From the NCBI RefSeq assembly GCF_026011795.1, contig NZ_BRVS01000003.1, positions 62,001 to 126,000 on the forward strand: a stretch of 64,000 nt of DNA, in the 5' to 3' direction. Of the stretch, positions 8,454-16,475 are shown in pieces. Each line of letters starts with the position of its first letter. Within the stretch, counting starts at the first letter, position 1. Under the pieces are notes generated by a model. The model was not told where the DNA came from and ran no database searches. It saw nothing but the letters and a program-made list of their open reading frames with translations. The translations under genes and the position numbers were made by a program. This DNA is from Arthrobacter mangrovi. Lineage in GTDB: Bacteria; Actinomycetota; Actinomycetes; Actinomycetales; Micrococcaceae.

Positions 8454-8822
8454 ATGGGACAACATCCCAGCCCGGAGGCCGACCCGACGGCCACCGTGGA
8501 CTTCCAGGAAGTCCAGCAGCGGCCCGAGTTCAAGGAGCTCCGGCACCGCCACCGCAGTTTCGTCTTCCCAATGGCCATCGCATTCCTGCTGTGGTACTTC
8601 CTGTACGTGCTGCTGGCCGATTACGCGCACGACTTCATGTCCATCAAGCTCGTGGGCAACATCAACGTCGGCCTGGTTCTGGGCCTGCTCCAGTTCGTGA
8701 GCACCGTCGCGATCACCATGTGGTACGTCAGCTACGCCAACAAGAAGCTGGACCCCATTGCCGCCGGTATCCGGCATGACCTGGAGTCCGCCGAGCAGCC
8801 CCCGGCAGGAGGGACCAAGTGA
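8454..8822 (+). CDS. DUF485 family membrane protein
   Basis: A 122-residue protein with two hydrophobic segments: one containing FPMAIAFLLWYFLYVLLADY and one containing GLVLGLLQFVSTVAITMWYV, then YVSYANKKLDPIA, the DUF485 hallmark. These proteins (E. coli YjcH) are encoded immediately upstream of acetate symporters. ATG 8454 follows AAGGAGG at 8442-8448; an upstream ATG at 8418 lacks such a site. Its stop overlaps the next start. Probable role: accessory factor of the symporter. Confidence 0.93.
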   Translation: MGQHPSPEADPTATVDFQEVQQRPEFKELRHRHRSFVFPMAIAFLLWYFLYVLLADYAHDFMSIKLVGNINVGLVLGLLQFVSTVAITMWYVSYANKKLDPIAAGIRHDLESAEQPPAGGTK

Positions 8823-10438
8823 TGCTTCCGCTCACCACCGTCACGCAGGAAACCACGCAGGTGGGCGAGCCGTGGCTGAACATGACGATCTTCGGCCTGT
8901 TCGTAGCCATCACCATGGTGATCGTGCTCCGGGCCAGCCGTAACAACAAGACAGCGGCGGACTACTACGCCGCCGGCCGATCCTTCACCGGCTCCCAGAA
9001 CGGCACCGCCATCGCCGGCGACTACCTCTCCGCCGCCTCCTTCCTCGGCATCGTCGGGGCCATCGCCATCAACGGCTACGACGGCTTCCTCTACTCGATC
9101 GGCTTCCTGGTGGCGTGGCTGGTGGCGCTGCTGCTGGTGGCCGAACTGCTGCGCAATACCGGCAAATTCACCATGGCGGACGTGCTGTCCTTCCGGTTGA
9201 AGCAACGCCCGGTGCGGATCGCTGCGGCGACGACGACGCTGGCCGTCTGCTTCTTCTACCTCCTGGCGCAGATGGCGGGCGCGGGCGCGCTGGTCTCGCT
9301 GCTGCTCGGCATCGACGACCGGCTCGGCCAGTCCATCGTCATCACCGTCGTCGGCGCGCTGATGATCCTGTACGTCCTGGTGGGCGGCATGAAGGGCACC
9401 ACCTGGGTGCAGATCATCAAGGCCTGCCTGCTGATCGCCGGCGCTTTCGTCATGACCGTCTGGGTGCTGGCCCTGTACGGCTTCAACCTCTCGGCGCTGC
9501 TCGGCGACGCCGCCGCGACGGCAGGCAATCCCGAGATCCTCAACCCGGGGCTCCAGTACGGCGTGAGCGAAACGTCCAAGTTCGACTTCATCTCGCTGGC
9601 CCTGGCGTTGGTGCTTGGCACCGCGGCCCTGCCCCACGTACTGATGCGCTTCTACACCGTTCCGACGGCGAAGGAGGCCCGCCGCTCGGTGGTCTGGGCC
9701 ATCTGGCTGATCGGCGCGTTCTACCTGTTCACCCTGGTGCTCGGCTACGGCGCCGGCGCGCTGATCGGACCGGACGCCATCAATGCGGCCCCGGGAGGCG
9801 TGAACTCCGCGGCCCCGCTGCTGGCGTTCCACCTCGGCGGCCCGCTGCTGCTGGGCGTGATCTCCGCCGTCGCGTTCGCCACCATCCTGGCCGTCGTCGC
9901 CGGCCTGACCATCACGGCCGCGGCGTCCTTCGCCCACGACATCTACGCCAATGTGGTCCGCAAGGGCAAGGTCGACGCGGACGGCGAGGTCAAGGTCGCC
10001 CGCCGCACCGTCGTGGTCATCGGCGTCCTGTCCATCCTCGGCGGCATCGGCGCCCAGGGACAGAACGTGGCCTTCCTCGTGGCGCTGGCCTTCGCGGTCG
10101 CGGCCTCGGCGAACCTGCCGACGATCATCTACTCCCTGTTCTGGAAGAAGTTCTCCACCCGGGGCGCCGTGTGGTCGATGTACGGAGGCCTCGCCGCCGC
10201 CGTCGTCCTGATCGCCTTCTCCCCGGTGGTTTCCGGAGCCGAAACGTCCATGATCCCCGGCGCCGACTTCGCTTGGTTCCCGCTGAAGAACCCGGGCATC
10301 GTGTCCATCCCGCTGGCGTTCTTCCTCGGATGGCTCGGCACGGTGCTGGACAAGACGGTCGAGGACCCGGCGAAGCAGGCCGAGATGGAGGTCCGTTCGC
10401 TCACCGGCGTAGGCGCCGAGAAGGCGGTCGAACACTAG
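8822..10438 (+). CDS. Cation:acetate/monocarboxylate symporter (SSS family)
   Basis: A 538-residue SSS transporter of the ActP type, about 13 membrane segments. Landmarks: YYAAGRSFTGSQNGTAIAGD (near 50-69), DYLSAASFLGIVGA, LPHVLMRFYTVP, and a long LVALAFAVAASANLP segment. It most resembles acetate/pyruvate/propionate carriers. ATG 8822 shares its A with the DUF485 stop (TGATG); AGGAGGG lies at 8807-8813; GTG 8819 is an alternative. It and the leftward symporter are distant paralogs encoded on either side of the two-component pair. Two GC-rich hairpins follow before the convergent ald gene. Confidence 0.94.
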   Translation: MLPLTTVTQETTQVGEPWLNMTIFGLFVAITMVIVLRASRNNKTAADYYAAGRSFTGSQNGTAIAGDYLSAASFLGIVGAIAINGYDGFLYSIGFLVAWLVALLLVAELLRNTGKFTMADVLSFRLKQRPVRIAAATTTLAVCFFYLLAQMAGAGALVSLLLGIDDRLGQSIVITVVGALMILYVLVGGMKGTTWVQIIKACLLIAGAFVMTVWVLALYGFNLSALLGDAAATAGNPEILNPGLQYGVSETSKFDFISLALALVLGTAALPHVLMRFYTVPTAKEARRSVVWAIWLIGAFYLFTLVLGYGAGALIGPDAINAAPGGVNSAAPLLAFHLGGPLLLGVISAVAFATILAVVAGLTITAAASFAHDIYANVVRKGKVDADGEVKVARRTVVVIGVLSILGGIGAQGQNVAFLVALAFAVAASANLPTIIYSLFWKKFSTRGAVWSMYGGLAAAVVLIAFSPVVSGAETSMIPGADFAWFPLKNPGIVSIPLAFFLGWLGTVLDKTVEDPAKQAEMEVRSLTGVGAEKAVEH

Positions 10439-10447
10439 GCCTCACCG

Positions 10448-10516
10448 GGCCGCCGGGCGTTCCGGCGGCCAGAGCAGAATGACCACGGGCGGGTCCGGAG
10501 CATTCCGGGCCCGCCC
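10448..10516. terminator. Two strong hairpins between convergent symporter and ald genes
   Basis: First hairpin: GGCCGCCGG (10448-10456), 5-base loop, complement at 10462-10470. Second: GGGCGGGTCCGGA (10487-10499), loop GCAT, and a 13-base complementary arm at 10504-10516 with one G-T pair. Neither has a T tract. The position between two converging genes suggests a bidirectional terminator. Confidence 0.65.
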
Positions 10517-10552
10517 GCCGTCGTCCCGGCAGCTGCGGAAGGGCTTGCGGGG

Positions 10553-11644
10553 TCAGGCGAGCTGCGGGTGGGCGAGCTTGACCGGTTCGGAGACGATGTG
10601 GCCGTCCCGGGTGTTGACGCCGGGCAGCAGTTCGGGCAGCCGCCGGGCCGCGGCGTCCACGCCTTCCTCGGCGATCGCCCTGACGTAGGGCAGCGTGGCG
10701 TTGGTCAAGCCGTAGGTCGACGTCCGCGGAACGGCGCCGGGCATGTTGGCGACACAGTAGAACACGGTGTCATGCACTGCGAACGTCGGATCCGCATGCG
10801 TGGTCGGGCGGGAGTCTTCGAAGCAGCCGCCCTGGTCGATCGAGATGTCGACGAGCACGGCGCCCGGCCGCATGCGCGAGACGAGATCGTTGGTGATGAG
10901 CTTCGGCGCCTTCGCCCCGGGGACCAGGACGGCGCCGATCACCAGGTCCGCCTGCAGCACCGCCGTCTCCAGCTCCCAGGCATTGCTCGCGATGGTGTTG
11001 ACCCGCCCCTGGTAGAGGTCGTCGAGCTGCTGGAGCCGGCGCACGTTCGTGTCCAGCACGGTCACGTTCGCCCGCATGCCGACCGCCATCGAGACGGCGT
11101 TGGCCCCGGCCACGCCCGCGCCGATCACGACGACGTTGGCGGCGTGCGTGCCCGGCACGCCGCCCATGAGCACGCCGCGGCCGCCCTGGGGCTTGAGCAG
11201 GGTCTGTGCTCCGACCTGGGGCGCCAGCCGCCCGGCGACCTCGGACATCGGCGCCAGCAGCGGGAGCGTGCGGTCCGGCAGCTGCACGGTCTCATAGGCC
11301 ACTGCGGTCACCCGCTGTTCGCACAGCTGCGCCGTCAGCTGGGCGTCCGCGGCCAGGTGCAGGTACGTGAAGAGGGTCAGATCCGGGCGGAGCCGGTGGT
11401 ACTCCTCCGCCACGGGTTCCTTCACCTTCAGGACGAGTTCCGACTCCGACCAGGTCTCGTCCGCGGAGGCGGCGATGCGGGCTCCGGCGGCCGTGTAGTC
11501 CTCGTCGGTGATCGCGGAGCCGAGGCCGGCCCCGGTTTCCACGGTCACCGAGTGGCCGGACAGGATCAGTTCGTTGACGCCGGCCGGGGTGATCGCCACC
11601 CGGAACTCGTTGTTCTTGACTTCGCGGGGAACGCCGATCTGCAT
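10553..11644 (-). CDS. ald: Alanine dehydrogenase
   Basis: NAD-dependent oxidative deamination of L-alanine to pyruvate and ammonia, or the reverse. 363 residues, close to the usual 370. The N terminus MQIGVPREVKNNEFRVAITP and the Rossmann motif VVIGAGVAGANAVSMAVGM are diagnostic; the catalytic His/Lys/Asp framework regions (YLHLAAD, GGCFEDSRPTTHADP) are present. On the minus strand AAGGAG precedes the ATG. An Lrp/AsnC gene lies upstream in the same orientation, the arrangement seen with AldR-controlled ald in other Actinobacteria. Pyruvate formed here links to the monocarboxylate transporters next door. Confidence 0.97.
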   Translation of the reverse strand: MQIGVPREVKNNEFRVAITPAGVNELILSGHSVTVETGAGLGSAITDEDYTAAGARIAASADETWSESELVLKVKEPVAEEYHRLRPDLTLFTYLHLAADAQLTAQLCEQRVTAVAYETVQLPDRTLPLLAPMSEVAGRLAPQVGAQTLLKPQGGRGVLMGGVPGTHAANVVVIGAGVAGANAVSMAVGMRANVTVLDTNVRRLQQLDDLYQGRVNTIASNAWELETAVLQADLVIGAVLVPGAKAPKLITNDLVSRMRPGAVLVDISIDQGGCFEDSRPTTHADPTFAVHDTVFYCVANMPGAVPRTSTYGLTNATLPYVRAIAEEGVDAAARRLPELLPGVNTRDGHIVSEPVKLAHPQLA

Positions 11645-11696
11645 GGCACTGACTCCTTCGCACCTTGGGCCCGGACCGCCGTCGTACTCCCGGCTT

Positions 11697-11731
11697 GCAC
11701 CTGGTGCGCGGGCCGCCGTGCCCCGAGCCTA
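11697..11731 (-). promoter_or_regulatory. ald promoter -10 and palindrome
   Basis: Minus-strand TAGGCT at 11726-11731 is a -10 candidate. Downstream of it, at 11697-11707, is the perfect 11-bp palindrome GCACCTGGTGC, placed near +12 to +22 of the predicted transcript. A possible Lrp-type operator; unproven. Confidence 0.35.
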
Positions 11732-11758
11732 CTCCCGAACCGCCCGGCTGCGCAGCAG

Positions 11759-12238
11759 TCAGCCGGCCGAAGGGTCCTCGGCCCGGCGCAGCAGCGGGCC
11801 GACGCGGAACGGAACGAGCTCATGCATGGCCAGGGACGTGTCCGTGCGCTCCACGCCGTCGATGGCCAGCACCTGGCTGTTGATCCGGAACAGGTCCTCC
11901 GCGCTCCTCGATACCACCTGGGCGAGGATGTCCGCATTGCCGGTGACGCCGTAGGCCTCCAGTAGCTCGGGAATCAGCGCCAGCTCCGCGGTGATCTGCT
12001 CCAGTTTGCGCTGCTGCACATGGATGTGGATGAACGCCATCAGCGGGTAGCCCAAAGCGGCCGGACTGATCCGGCGCTCGAACGTCAGGAACACGTCCCC
12101 GGCCTCGAGCTGGGCAAGCCGCGCCTGCACGGTGTTGCGGGAGAGTCCCAGTTGCTGCGCGAGCGCGACGACAGTGCTGCGGGCGTCCCCCGACAGGGCC
12201 GTCAGCAACCGGATGTCAGTGCCGTCCAGGGGCCGCAT
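11759..12238 (-). CDS. Lrp/AsnC family transcriptional regulator
   Basis: A 159-residue feast/famine regulator: N-terminal helix-turn-helix (LDGTDIRLLTALSGDARSTV, then LGLSRNTVQARLAQLE) and a C-terminal RAM ligand-binding domain with the conserved VTGNADILAQV segment. Start ATG 12238 was chosen; an in-frame start at 12262 would add eight residues. A -10-like TAACGT lies eight bases before the ATG, so the mRNA may be leaderless. It sits between ald (same strand) and the divergent branched-chain dehydrogenase operon, so it may act as AldR, as BkdR, or as both. Confidence 0.93.
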   Translation of the reverse strand: MRPLDGTDIRLLTALSGDARSTVVALAQQLGLSRNTVQARLAQLEAGDVFLTFERRISPAALGYPLMAFIHIHVQQRKLEQITAELALIPELLEAYGVTGNADILAQVVSRSAEDLFRINSQVLAIDGVERTDTSLAMHELVPFRVGPLLRRAEDPSAG

Positions 12239-12239
12239 A

Positions 12240-12280
12240 GTGCGAAACGTTAGCACGATCAAACCTGCTCCGACAGAGCA
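12240..12280. promoter_or_regulatory. Palindromes upstream of lrp, candidate Lrp sites
   Basis: Two dyads are close together. GTGCGAAACGTTAGCAC at 12240-12256 is a 17-bp imperfect palindrome covering the lrp -10 region. TGCTCCGACAGAGCA at 12266-12280 is a perfect 5-bp inverted repeat with a 5-bp spacer, 15 bp in total, the usual length of an Lrp-family site. Consistent with autoregulation. Confidence 0.4.
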
Positions 12281-12322
12281 TTATGCGCAGACACGGCGAT
12301 GGAGATTGCGCTTGATGCCTCC

Positions 12323-12338
12323 TGTGAGTATCGTCACA
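12323..12338. promoter_or_regulatory. CRP/GlxR-type site upstream of the bkd operon
   Basis: TGTGAGTATCGTCACA at 12323-12338 matches the consensus TGTGA-N6-TCACA with no mismatch in the arms. In Actinobacteria this is the target of the cAMP-responsive regulator GlxR/Crp. It lies about 100 bp upstream of the E1 alpha start, between the divergent lrp and dehydrogenase operons. Function is inferred from the motif. Confidence 0.55.
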
Positions 12339-12437
12339 AATACCTTCCGACAAGGGCGTCGGAAGGCCCTACGCCGGTCCGGACATCCACAAGAACACCG
12401 GGGCGGCCGGACCACGAGCGAAGGAGCGCGTGCAGCA

Positions 12438-13553
12438 GTGTCCCTACATGCCATGGGCCCGGTTCCACAGGAAGACCTCATCCAGCTTCTCGCGCCGGAC
12501 GGCAGCCGGACCGCCGGCTCCGGCTTCGACGAATGGATCGAGGACGTCGACGGCGCGGCGCTGCAGGGCCTCTACGAGGACATGGTCGTAGTGCGCCGGC
12601 TCGACCAGGAAGCCACCGCCCTGCAGCGGCAGGGGGAGCTGGCGCTGTGGCCGCCGCTGCTCGGGCAGGAGGCGGCGCAGATCGGCTCCGGCCGCGCCCT
12701 GCGCAAGGACGACTTCGTCTTCTCCAGCTACCGCGAAAACGGCGTGGCCTACTGCCGGGGCGTGGGCTATGCGGACATGCTCCGGGTCTGGCGCGGCAAC
12801 GCCCCCTCCGGCTGGGATCCGTACGCGGTCAACATGGCCACGCCGCAGGTCATCATCGGCGCGCAGACGCTGCACGCAACCGGCTATGCGATGGCCACCA
12901 AGTTCGACGGCGCCGACTCGGTGGCGGTCTCGTACTTCGGCGACGGCGCAACGAGCCAAGGGGACTCCAACGAGGCGATGGTGTTTGCCGCCAGCTTCCA
13001 GGCTCCCGTCATCTTTTTCTGCCAGAACAACCAGTGGGCCATCTCCGAGCCCGTGCGGCTGCAGGCGCAGCGGGACATTGCGGACCGTGCTCCCGGTTTC
13101 GGCATCCCGAGCGTCCGGGTGGACGGCAACGATGTGCTGGCCTGCCTTGCGGTGACCCGCCAGGCCCTGGACCGGGCCCGGGGCGGCGGCGGTCCCACGT
13201 TCATCGAGGCGGTGACCTACCGGATGGGGCCGCACACGACGGCGGATGATCCTTCGCGCTACCGGGATCCCAATGAGCTTGAGGACTGGAAGGGGCGCGA
13301 TCCCATCGACCGGCTCGGCCGGCTGCTGGAAGCCGAGGGGCTCCTCGGGGCGGAGGTCTCGGAACGGGTCCGGGCGGCGGCGGACCGGGCGGCCGGCGAG
13401 CTGCGCGAGGCCTGCGTCAGCATGCCCGAGCCCGGCGAGCTCGAGGTGTTCGACAACGTCTACGCCACGCCCCACGCGGTCCTCGCCGGCCAGCGCCGGG
13501 ACTACCAGCGGTACCTGGCATCCTTCGAGGCGGCTCCGGGAGGCGCGTCATGA
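12438..13553 (+). CDS. Branched-chain 2-oxoacid dehydrogenase E1 component, alpha subunit
   Basis: A 371-residue thiamine-diphosphate-dependent decarboxylase subunit. The ThDP motif begins with GDGATSQGD near residues 168-176 and ends at the NN pair near 196 (FCQNNQWAIS). The YRMGPHTTADDPSRYR loop is typical of E1 alpha of branched-chain and related 2-oxoacid dehydrogenases. Start GTG 12438 has AAGGAG at 12421-12426; ATG 12453 is an alternative; the open frame continues upstream without support. It overlaps E1 beta by four bases. With E1 beta and E2 it forms an operon lacking E3. Pyruvate specificity cannot be excluded from sequence alone. Confidence 0.92.
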   Translation: MSLHAMGPVPQEDLIQLLAPDGSRTAGSGFDEWIEDVDGAALQGLYEDMVVVRRLDQEATALQRQGELALWPPLLGQEAAQIGSGRALRKDDFVFSSYRENGVAYCRGVGYADMLRVWRGNAPSGWDPYAVNMATPQVIIGAQTLHATGYAMATKFDGADSVAVSYFGDGATSQGDSNEAMVFAASFQAPVIFFCQNNQWAISEPVRLQAQRDIADRAPGFGIPSVRVDGNDVLACLAVTRQALDRARGGGGPTFIEAVTYRMGPHTTADDPSRYRDPNELEDWKGRDPIDRLGRLLEAEGLLGAEVSERVRAAADRAAGELREACVSMPEPGELEVFDNVYATPHAVLAGQRRDYQRYLASFEAAPGGAS

Positions 13554-14560
13554 GCACCATGACCTTCGGGCGGGCGATCAACTCCGGCCTGCGCCGCGCG
13601 ATGGAGCGGGATTCGAAGGTGGTCCTCATCGGCGAGGACATCGGGATGCTGGGCGGCGTCTTCCGGATCACGGACGAGCTGCAAAAAGACTTCGGTGCCC
13701 ACCGGGTCATCGATGCCCCACTGGCGGAATCCGCAATTCTGGGTACGGCCGTCGGCATGGCCTACCGCGGATACCGCCCGGTGTGCGAAATCCAGTTTGA
13801 CGGGTTCATCTATCCGGCGTTCAACCAGATTGTGAGCCAGGTGGCCAAGCTGCATTACCGCACCCGGGGGAGGGTCAAGATGCCACTGACCATCCGGGTT
13901 CCGTTCGGCGGCGGAATCGGGGCGGCGGAGCATCATTCGGAATCACCGGAAGCGTACTTTCTGCACACCCCGGGCCTGCGCGTGGTCTCAGTGTCGAACC
14001 CGCAGGATGCGTTCCTCATGATCCAGCAGGCCATTGCCTGCGATGACCCGGTGCTCTTCTTCGAGCCCAAGCGCCGCTACCACACCAAGGGAGAAGTGGA
14101 CGAGGAGGCCGGGCTGGACGGCTATCCGATGGAGCAGGCCAGGGTGGAGGTTTCCGGGGACGACGCAACGCTCGTCACCTACGGTCCGCTGGTGCAGGTG
14201 GCCCGGGAGGCGGCGGAAGCGGCCCGCGGGGACGGAATCTCCCTCGAGGTGATCGACCTGCGCTCGCTGTCGCCCATCGACTTCGGCACGGTGGAGGCCT
14301 CGGTGCGCAAGACCGGCCGGCTGGTCGTGGCCCATGAGGCGGCCCGGACCGGCGGCCTGGGCGCCGAACTGGCCGCTTCCATCACCGAGCGCTGCTTCTA
14401 CCACCTGGAGCACGCACCGGAGCGGATCACCGGCTTCGACATCCCGTACCCGCCGGCCAAGATGGAGCAGCACCATCTCCCCAACCTGGACCGCATCCTC
14501 GACGGCGTGGACCGGGTGCTGGACCGCCGGAATTCGCTCGGCGGCGGGGAGGGATACTGA
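13550..14560 (+). CDS. Branched-chain 2-oxoacid dehydrogenase E1 component, beta subunit
   Basis: A 336-residue partner of the alpha subunit; the two form the heterotetrameric E1 that decarboxylates branched-chain 2-oxoacids and reduces the lipoyl group on E2. Typical segments: VVLIGEDIGMLGGVFRIT, the acidic region preceding DAPLAESAILGTAVGMA, and FDGFIYPAFNQI followed by VPFGGGIG. ATG 13550 overlaps the alpha stop (ATGA); ATG 13559 is a minor alternative. Its own stop overlaps the E2 start, so all three genes are coupled. Confidence 0.94.
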   Translation: MSTMTFGRAINSGLRRAMERDSKVVLIGEDIGMLGGVFRITDELQKDFGAHRVIDAPLAESAILGTAVGMAYRGYRPVCEIQFDGFIYPAFNQIVSQVAKLHYRTRGRVKMPLTIRVPFGGGIGAAEHHSESPEAYFLHTPGLRVVSVSNPQDAFLMIQQAIACDDPVLFFEPKRRYHTKGEVDEEAGLDGYPMEQARVEVSGDDATLVTYGPLVQVAREAAEAARGDGISLEVIDLRSLSPIDFGTVEASVRKTGRLVVAHEAARTGGLGAELAASITERCFYHLEHAPERITGFDIPYPPAKMEQHHLPNLDRILDGVDRVLDRRNSLGGGEGY

Positions 14561-15972
14561 TGGCGGTCCGCGTCTTCAAGCTGCCGGACCTGGGCGAGGG
14601 CCTGACCGAGTCGGAGATCGTGAGCTGGCGGGTGGCCGAGGGGGACAAGGTCGAACTCAACCAGATCCTGGGCGAGGTGGAGACGGCCAAGGCCGTCGTG
14701 GAGCTGCCCTCGCCGTTCGCCGGCGTGGTCAAGATCCTGCATGAGGCTCCCGGAACGACGGTCAACGTGGGCGAACCGATCGTCTCCTTCGAGGTGGCCG
14801 GCGAGGCGAACACCGGCCCGGCAGAGGCAGGAGAGGCACCTGGCGGACGGGCCGGGCATGGAGCGGCGGGCGAACCCGCGGCTGCGCCGGTGTCCGCCTC
14901 GGCCCGCGAGGCAGTCCTGGTCGGGTACGGCGCCCAAACCGAGGGAACCGGGAAACCGGCGCGCCGCCGTCGTACTTTCGATCCGCCGCCGCCCGGTGCA
15001 GCCCCCACAGCTCCGCCGTTTGCGGGCCCGCCCGTCCCCGCCGGCGGGACGGAGCCGGAGGTGAAGGAACGGCCGCGTTCGACGCCGCCGGTGCGCAAGC
15101 TGGCCAGGGAGCTCGGAGTCGACTTAGCGCTCGTCCGCGGCACAGGGCGGGACGGGCTGATCACGCGTGCGGACGTCGAAGGCTTCCGTGCCGGTGCCGC
15201 CATGCCGCCTGCCATGCCGCCCGCAGGGGCGCCTGCGGCTGCCGACGGGCGTTGGCTCGGCGGCGCCGCCGAGCGTGAAAGCCGCCTGCCGGTCAAGGGC
15301 GTGCGCAGGCAGATGGCCGCGGCGATGGTGGCCAGCGCCTTCACGGCTCCGCATGCCACGTCTTTCCTGACGGTCGACGCAACGGCAGGCCTGGACCTGC
15401 TGGACCGGCTCCGCGGGCAGCGCGCTTTCGCGGGAACCAAGCTGACCCCATTGACCTTGACGGCGAAGGCCCTCTGCATCGCGCTGGACCGCCACCCGCT
15501 GCTGAATGCACGATGGGACGAGGAGCACCAGGAAATCGTGCAGCAGAACTACGTCAACCTGGGCATCGCCGCCGCGACGCCGCGCGGTCTGCTGGTCCCG
15601 AACATCAAGGATGCGCAGGCCCTGGACCTGGTGGCGCTTGCCGGCGCGCTGGCGGAACTCGCCAGCCGGGCGCGCGCGGGCAGGACGGCGCCCGCCGAAC
15701 TCTCCGGCGGCACCATCTCGCTGACCAACATCGGCGTTTTCGGCATCGACGCCGGCACGCCCATCCTCAACCCGGGAGAGACGGCGATCCTCGCCACCGG
15801 CGCAGTGCAGCGGCGGCCGTGGGAGTACCGCGGCGGAATTGAACTGCGCCAAGTGATGACGCTGAGCCTGTCCTTCGACCACCGGTTGGTGGACGGGGAG
15901 CAGGCGGCACGGTTCCTGTCCGATGTCGGCGCGATCATCAGCGACCCCGCCGTTCTGCTGGCGATGGTCTGA
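14560..15972 (+). CDS. Dihydrolipoamide acyltransferase E2 of a 2-oxoacid dehydrogenase complex
   Basis: A 470-residue E2 core. The lipoyl domain (1-80) carries the modified lysine K44 in EVETAKAVVEL. A Pro/Ala-rich linker follows, then a peripheral-subunit-binding domain near 170-205 (PPVRKLARELGVDLALVRGT) and the C-terminal catalytic domain with the active-site motif DHRLVDG near the end. One lipoyl domain only, as in branched-chain complexes. Start overlaps the E1 beta stop. No lpd/E3 gene is present in the operon, so E3 must be shared from another locus. The convergent GNAT gene begins right after its stop. Confidence 0.94.
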   Translation: MAVRVFKLPDLGEGLTESEIVSWRVAEGDKVELNQILGEVETAKAVVELPSPFAGVVKILHEAPGTTVNVGEPIVSFEVAGEANTGPAEAGEAPGGRAGHGAAGEPAAAPVSASAREAVLVGYGAQTEGTGKPARRRRTFDPPPPGAAPTAPPFAGPPVPAGGTEPEVKERPRSTPPVRKLARELGVDLALVRGTGRDGLITRADVEGFRAGAAMPPAMPPAGAPAAADGRWLGGAAERESRLPVKGVRRQMAAAMVASAFTAPHATSFLTVDATAGLDLLDRLRGQRAFAGTKLTPLTLTAKALCIALDRHPLLNARWDEEHQEIVQQNYVNLGIAAATPRGLLVPNIKDAQALDLVALAGALAELASRARAGRTAPAELSGGTISLTNIGVFGIDAGTPILNPGETAILATGAVQRRPWEYRGGIELRQVMTLSLSFDHRLVDGEQAARFLSDVGAIISDPAVLLAMV

Positions 15973-16440
15973 TCAGACCAGCTCGAGGATCTCCTCGGTC
16001 ACCACGGCTGCGCGGGCGTTGGCGAACCCCTTGGACTCGCCGACCGGCTTGAACCCGGCCTTTTCGAGCACCTTGATGGAGCCAAGGTTGTCCTTGACAG
16101 CGCGGGCACGGATCGGGCGGGCGGTGAACTCGGCCAGGAACTTCTCTACCGCCGCGGAGGTGATGCCGCGGCCCCAGTGCGACTTGGCGGTCCAGAAGCT
16201 GAGTTCCGGGTAGCCCTCGGACGGATAGGCAAGGACACTGCCGACGACCTCGCCGTCGGCAGTGACGGTGCGGACAACAATCTGCTCATCGTTGAGGATG
16301 TTCTGCCAGTGGTGGTTGAAGACGCCTCGGTCGGAAGGGTCCTTGGCGGAGAATGCGGCCATGTGGTTGGCATCCGGGTCCCGCTGGTACTCGAAGAACT
16401 TGTCCAGGTCCGCCGGCTCCACGGGGCGCAGCTCAATCAT
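15973..16440 (-). CDS. GNAT family N-acetyltransferase (RimJ/RimL type)
   Basis: A 155-residue single-domain acetyltransferase. It begins with the ribosomal-protein-acetyltransferase-like MIELRPVEPADLDKFFEYQRDPDANHMA, has a W-type acceptor region (SFWTAKSHWGRGITSAAVEKF) containing the acetyl-CoA pocket motif GRGITSAA, and a late GSIKVLEKAGFKPVGE strand-helix. Substrate unknown. It abuts the E2 stop in convergent orientation and lies 35 bp downstream of the TetR gene on the same strand, so it may share that transcript. Confidence 0.88.
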   Translation of the reverse strand: MIELRPVEPADLDKFFEYQRDPDANHMAAFSAKDPSDRGVFNHHWQNILNDEQIVVRTVTADGEVVGSVLAYPSEGYPELSFWTAKSHWGRGITSAAVEKFLAEFTARPIRARAVKDNLGSIKVLEKAGFKPVGESKGFANARAAVVTEEILELV

Positions 16441-16475
16441 TTTGGAACCTTTCGGGTCTAGGTGGTCTCAACAGA

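Noticed and set aside
12132-12437. Upstream extension of E1 alpha
   Set aside because: It crosses the lrp promoter and the CRP-type site; translation is not E1-like.
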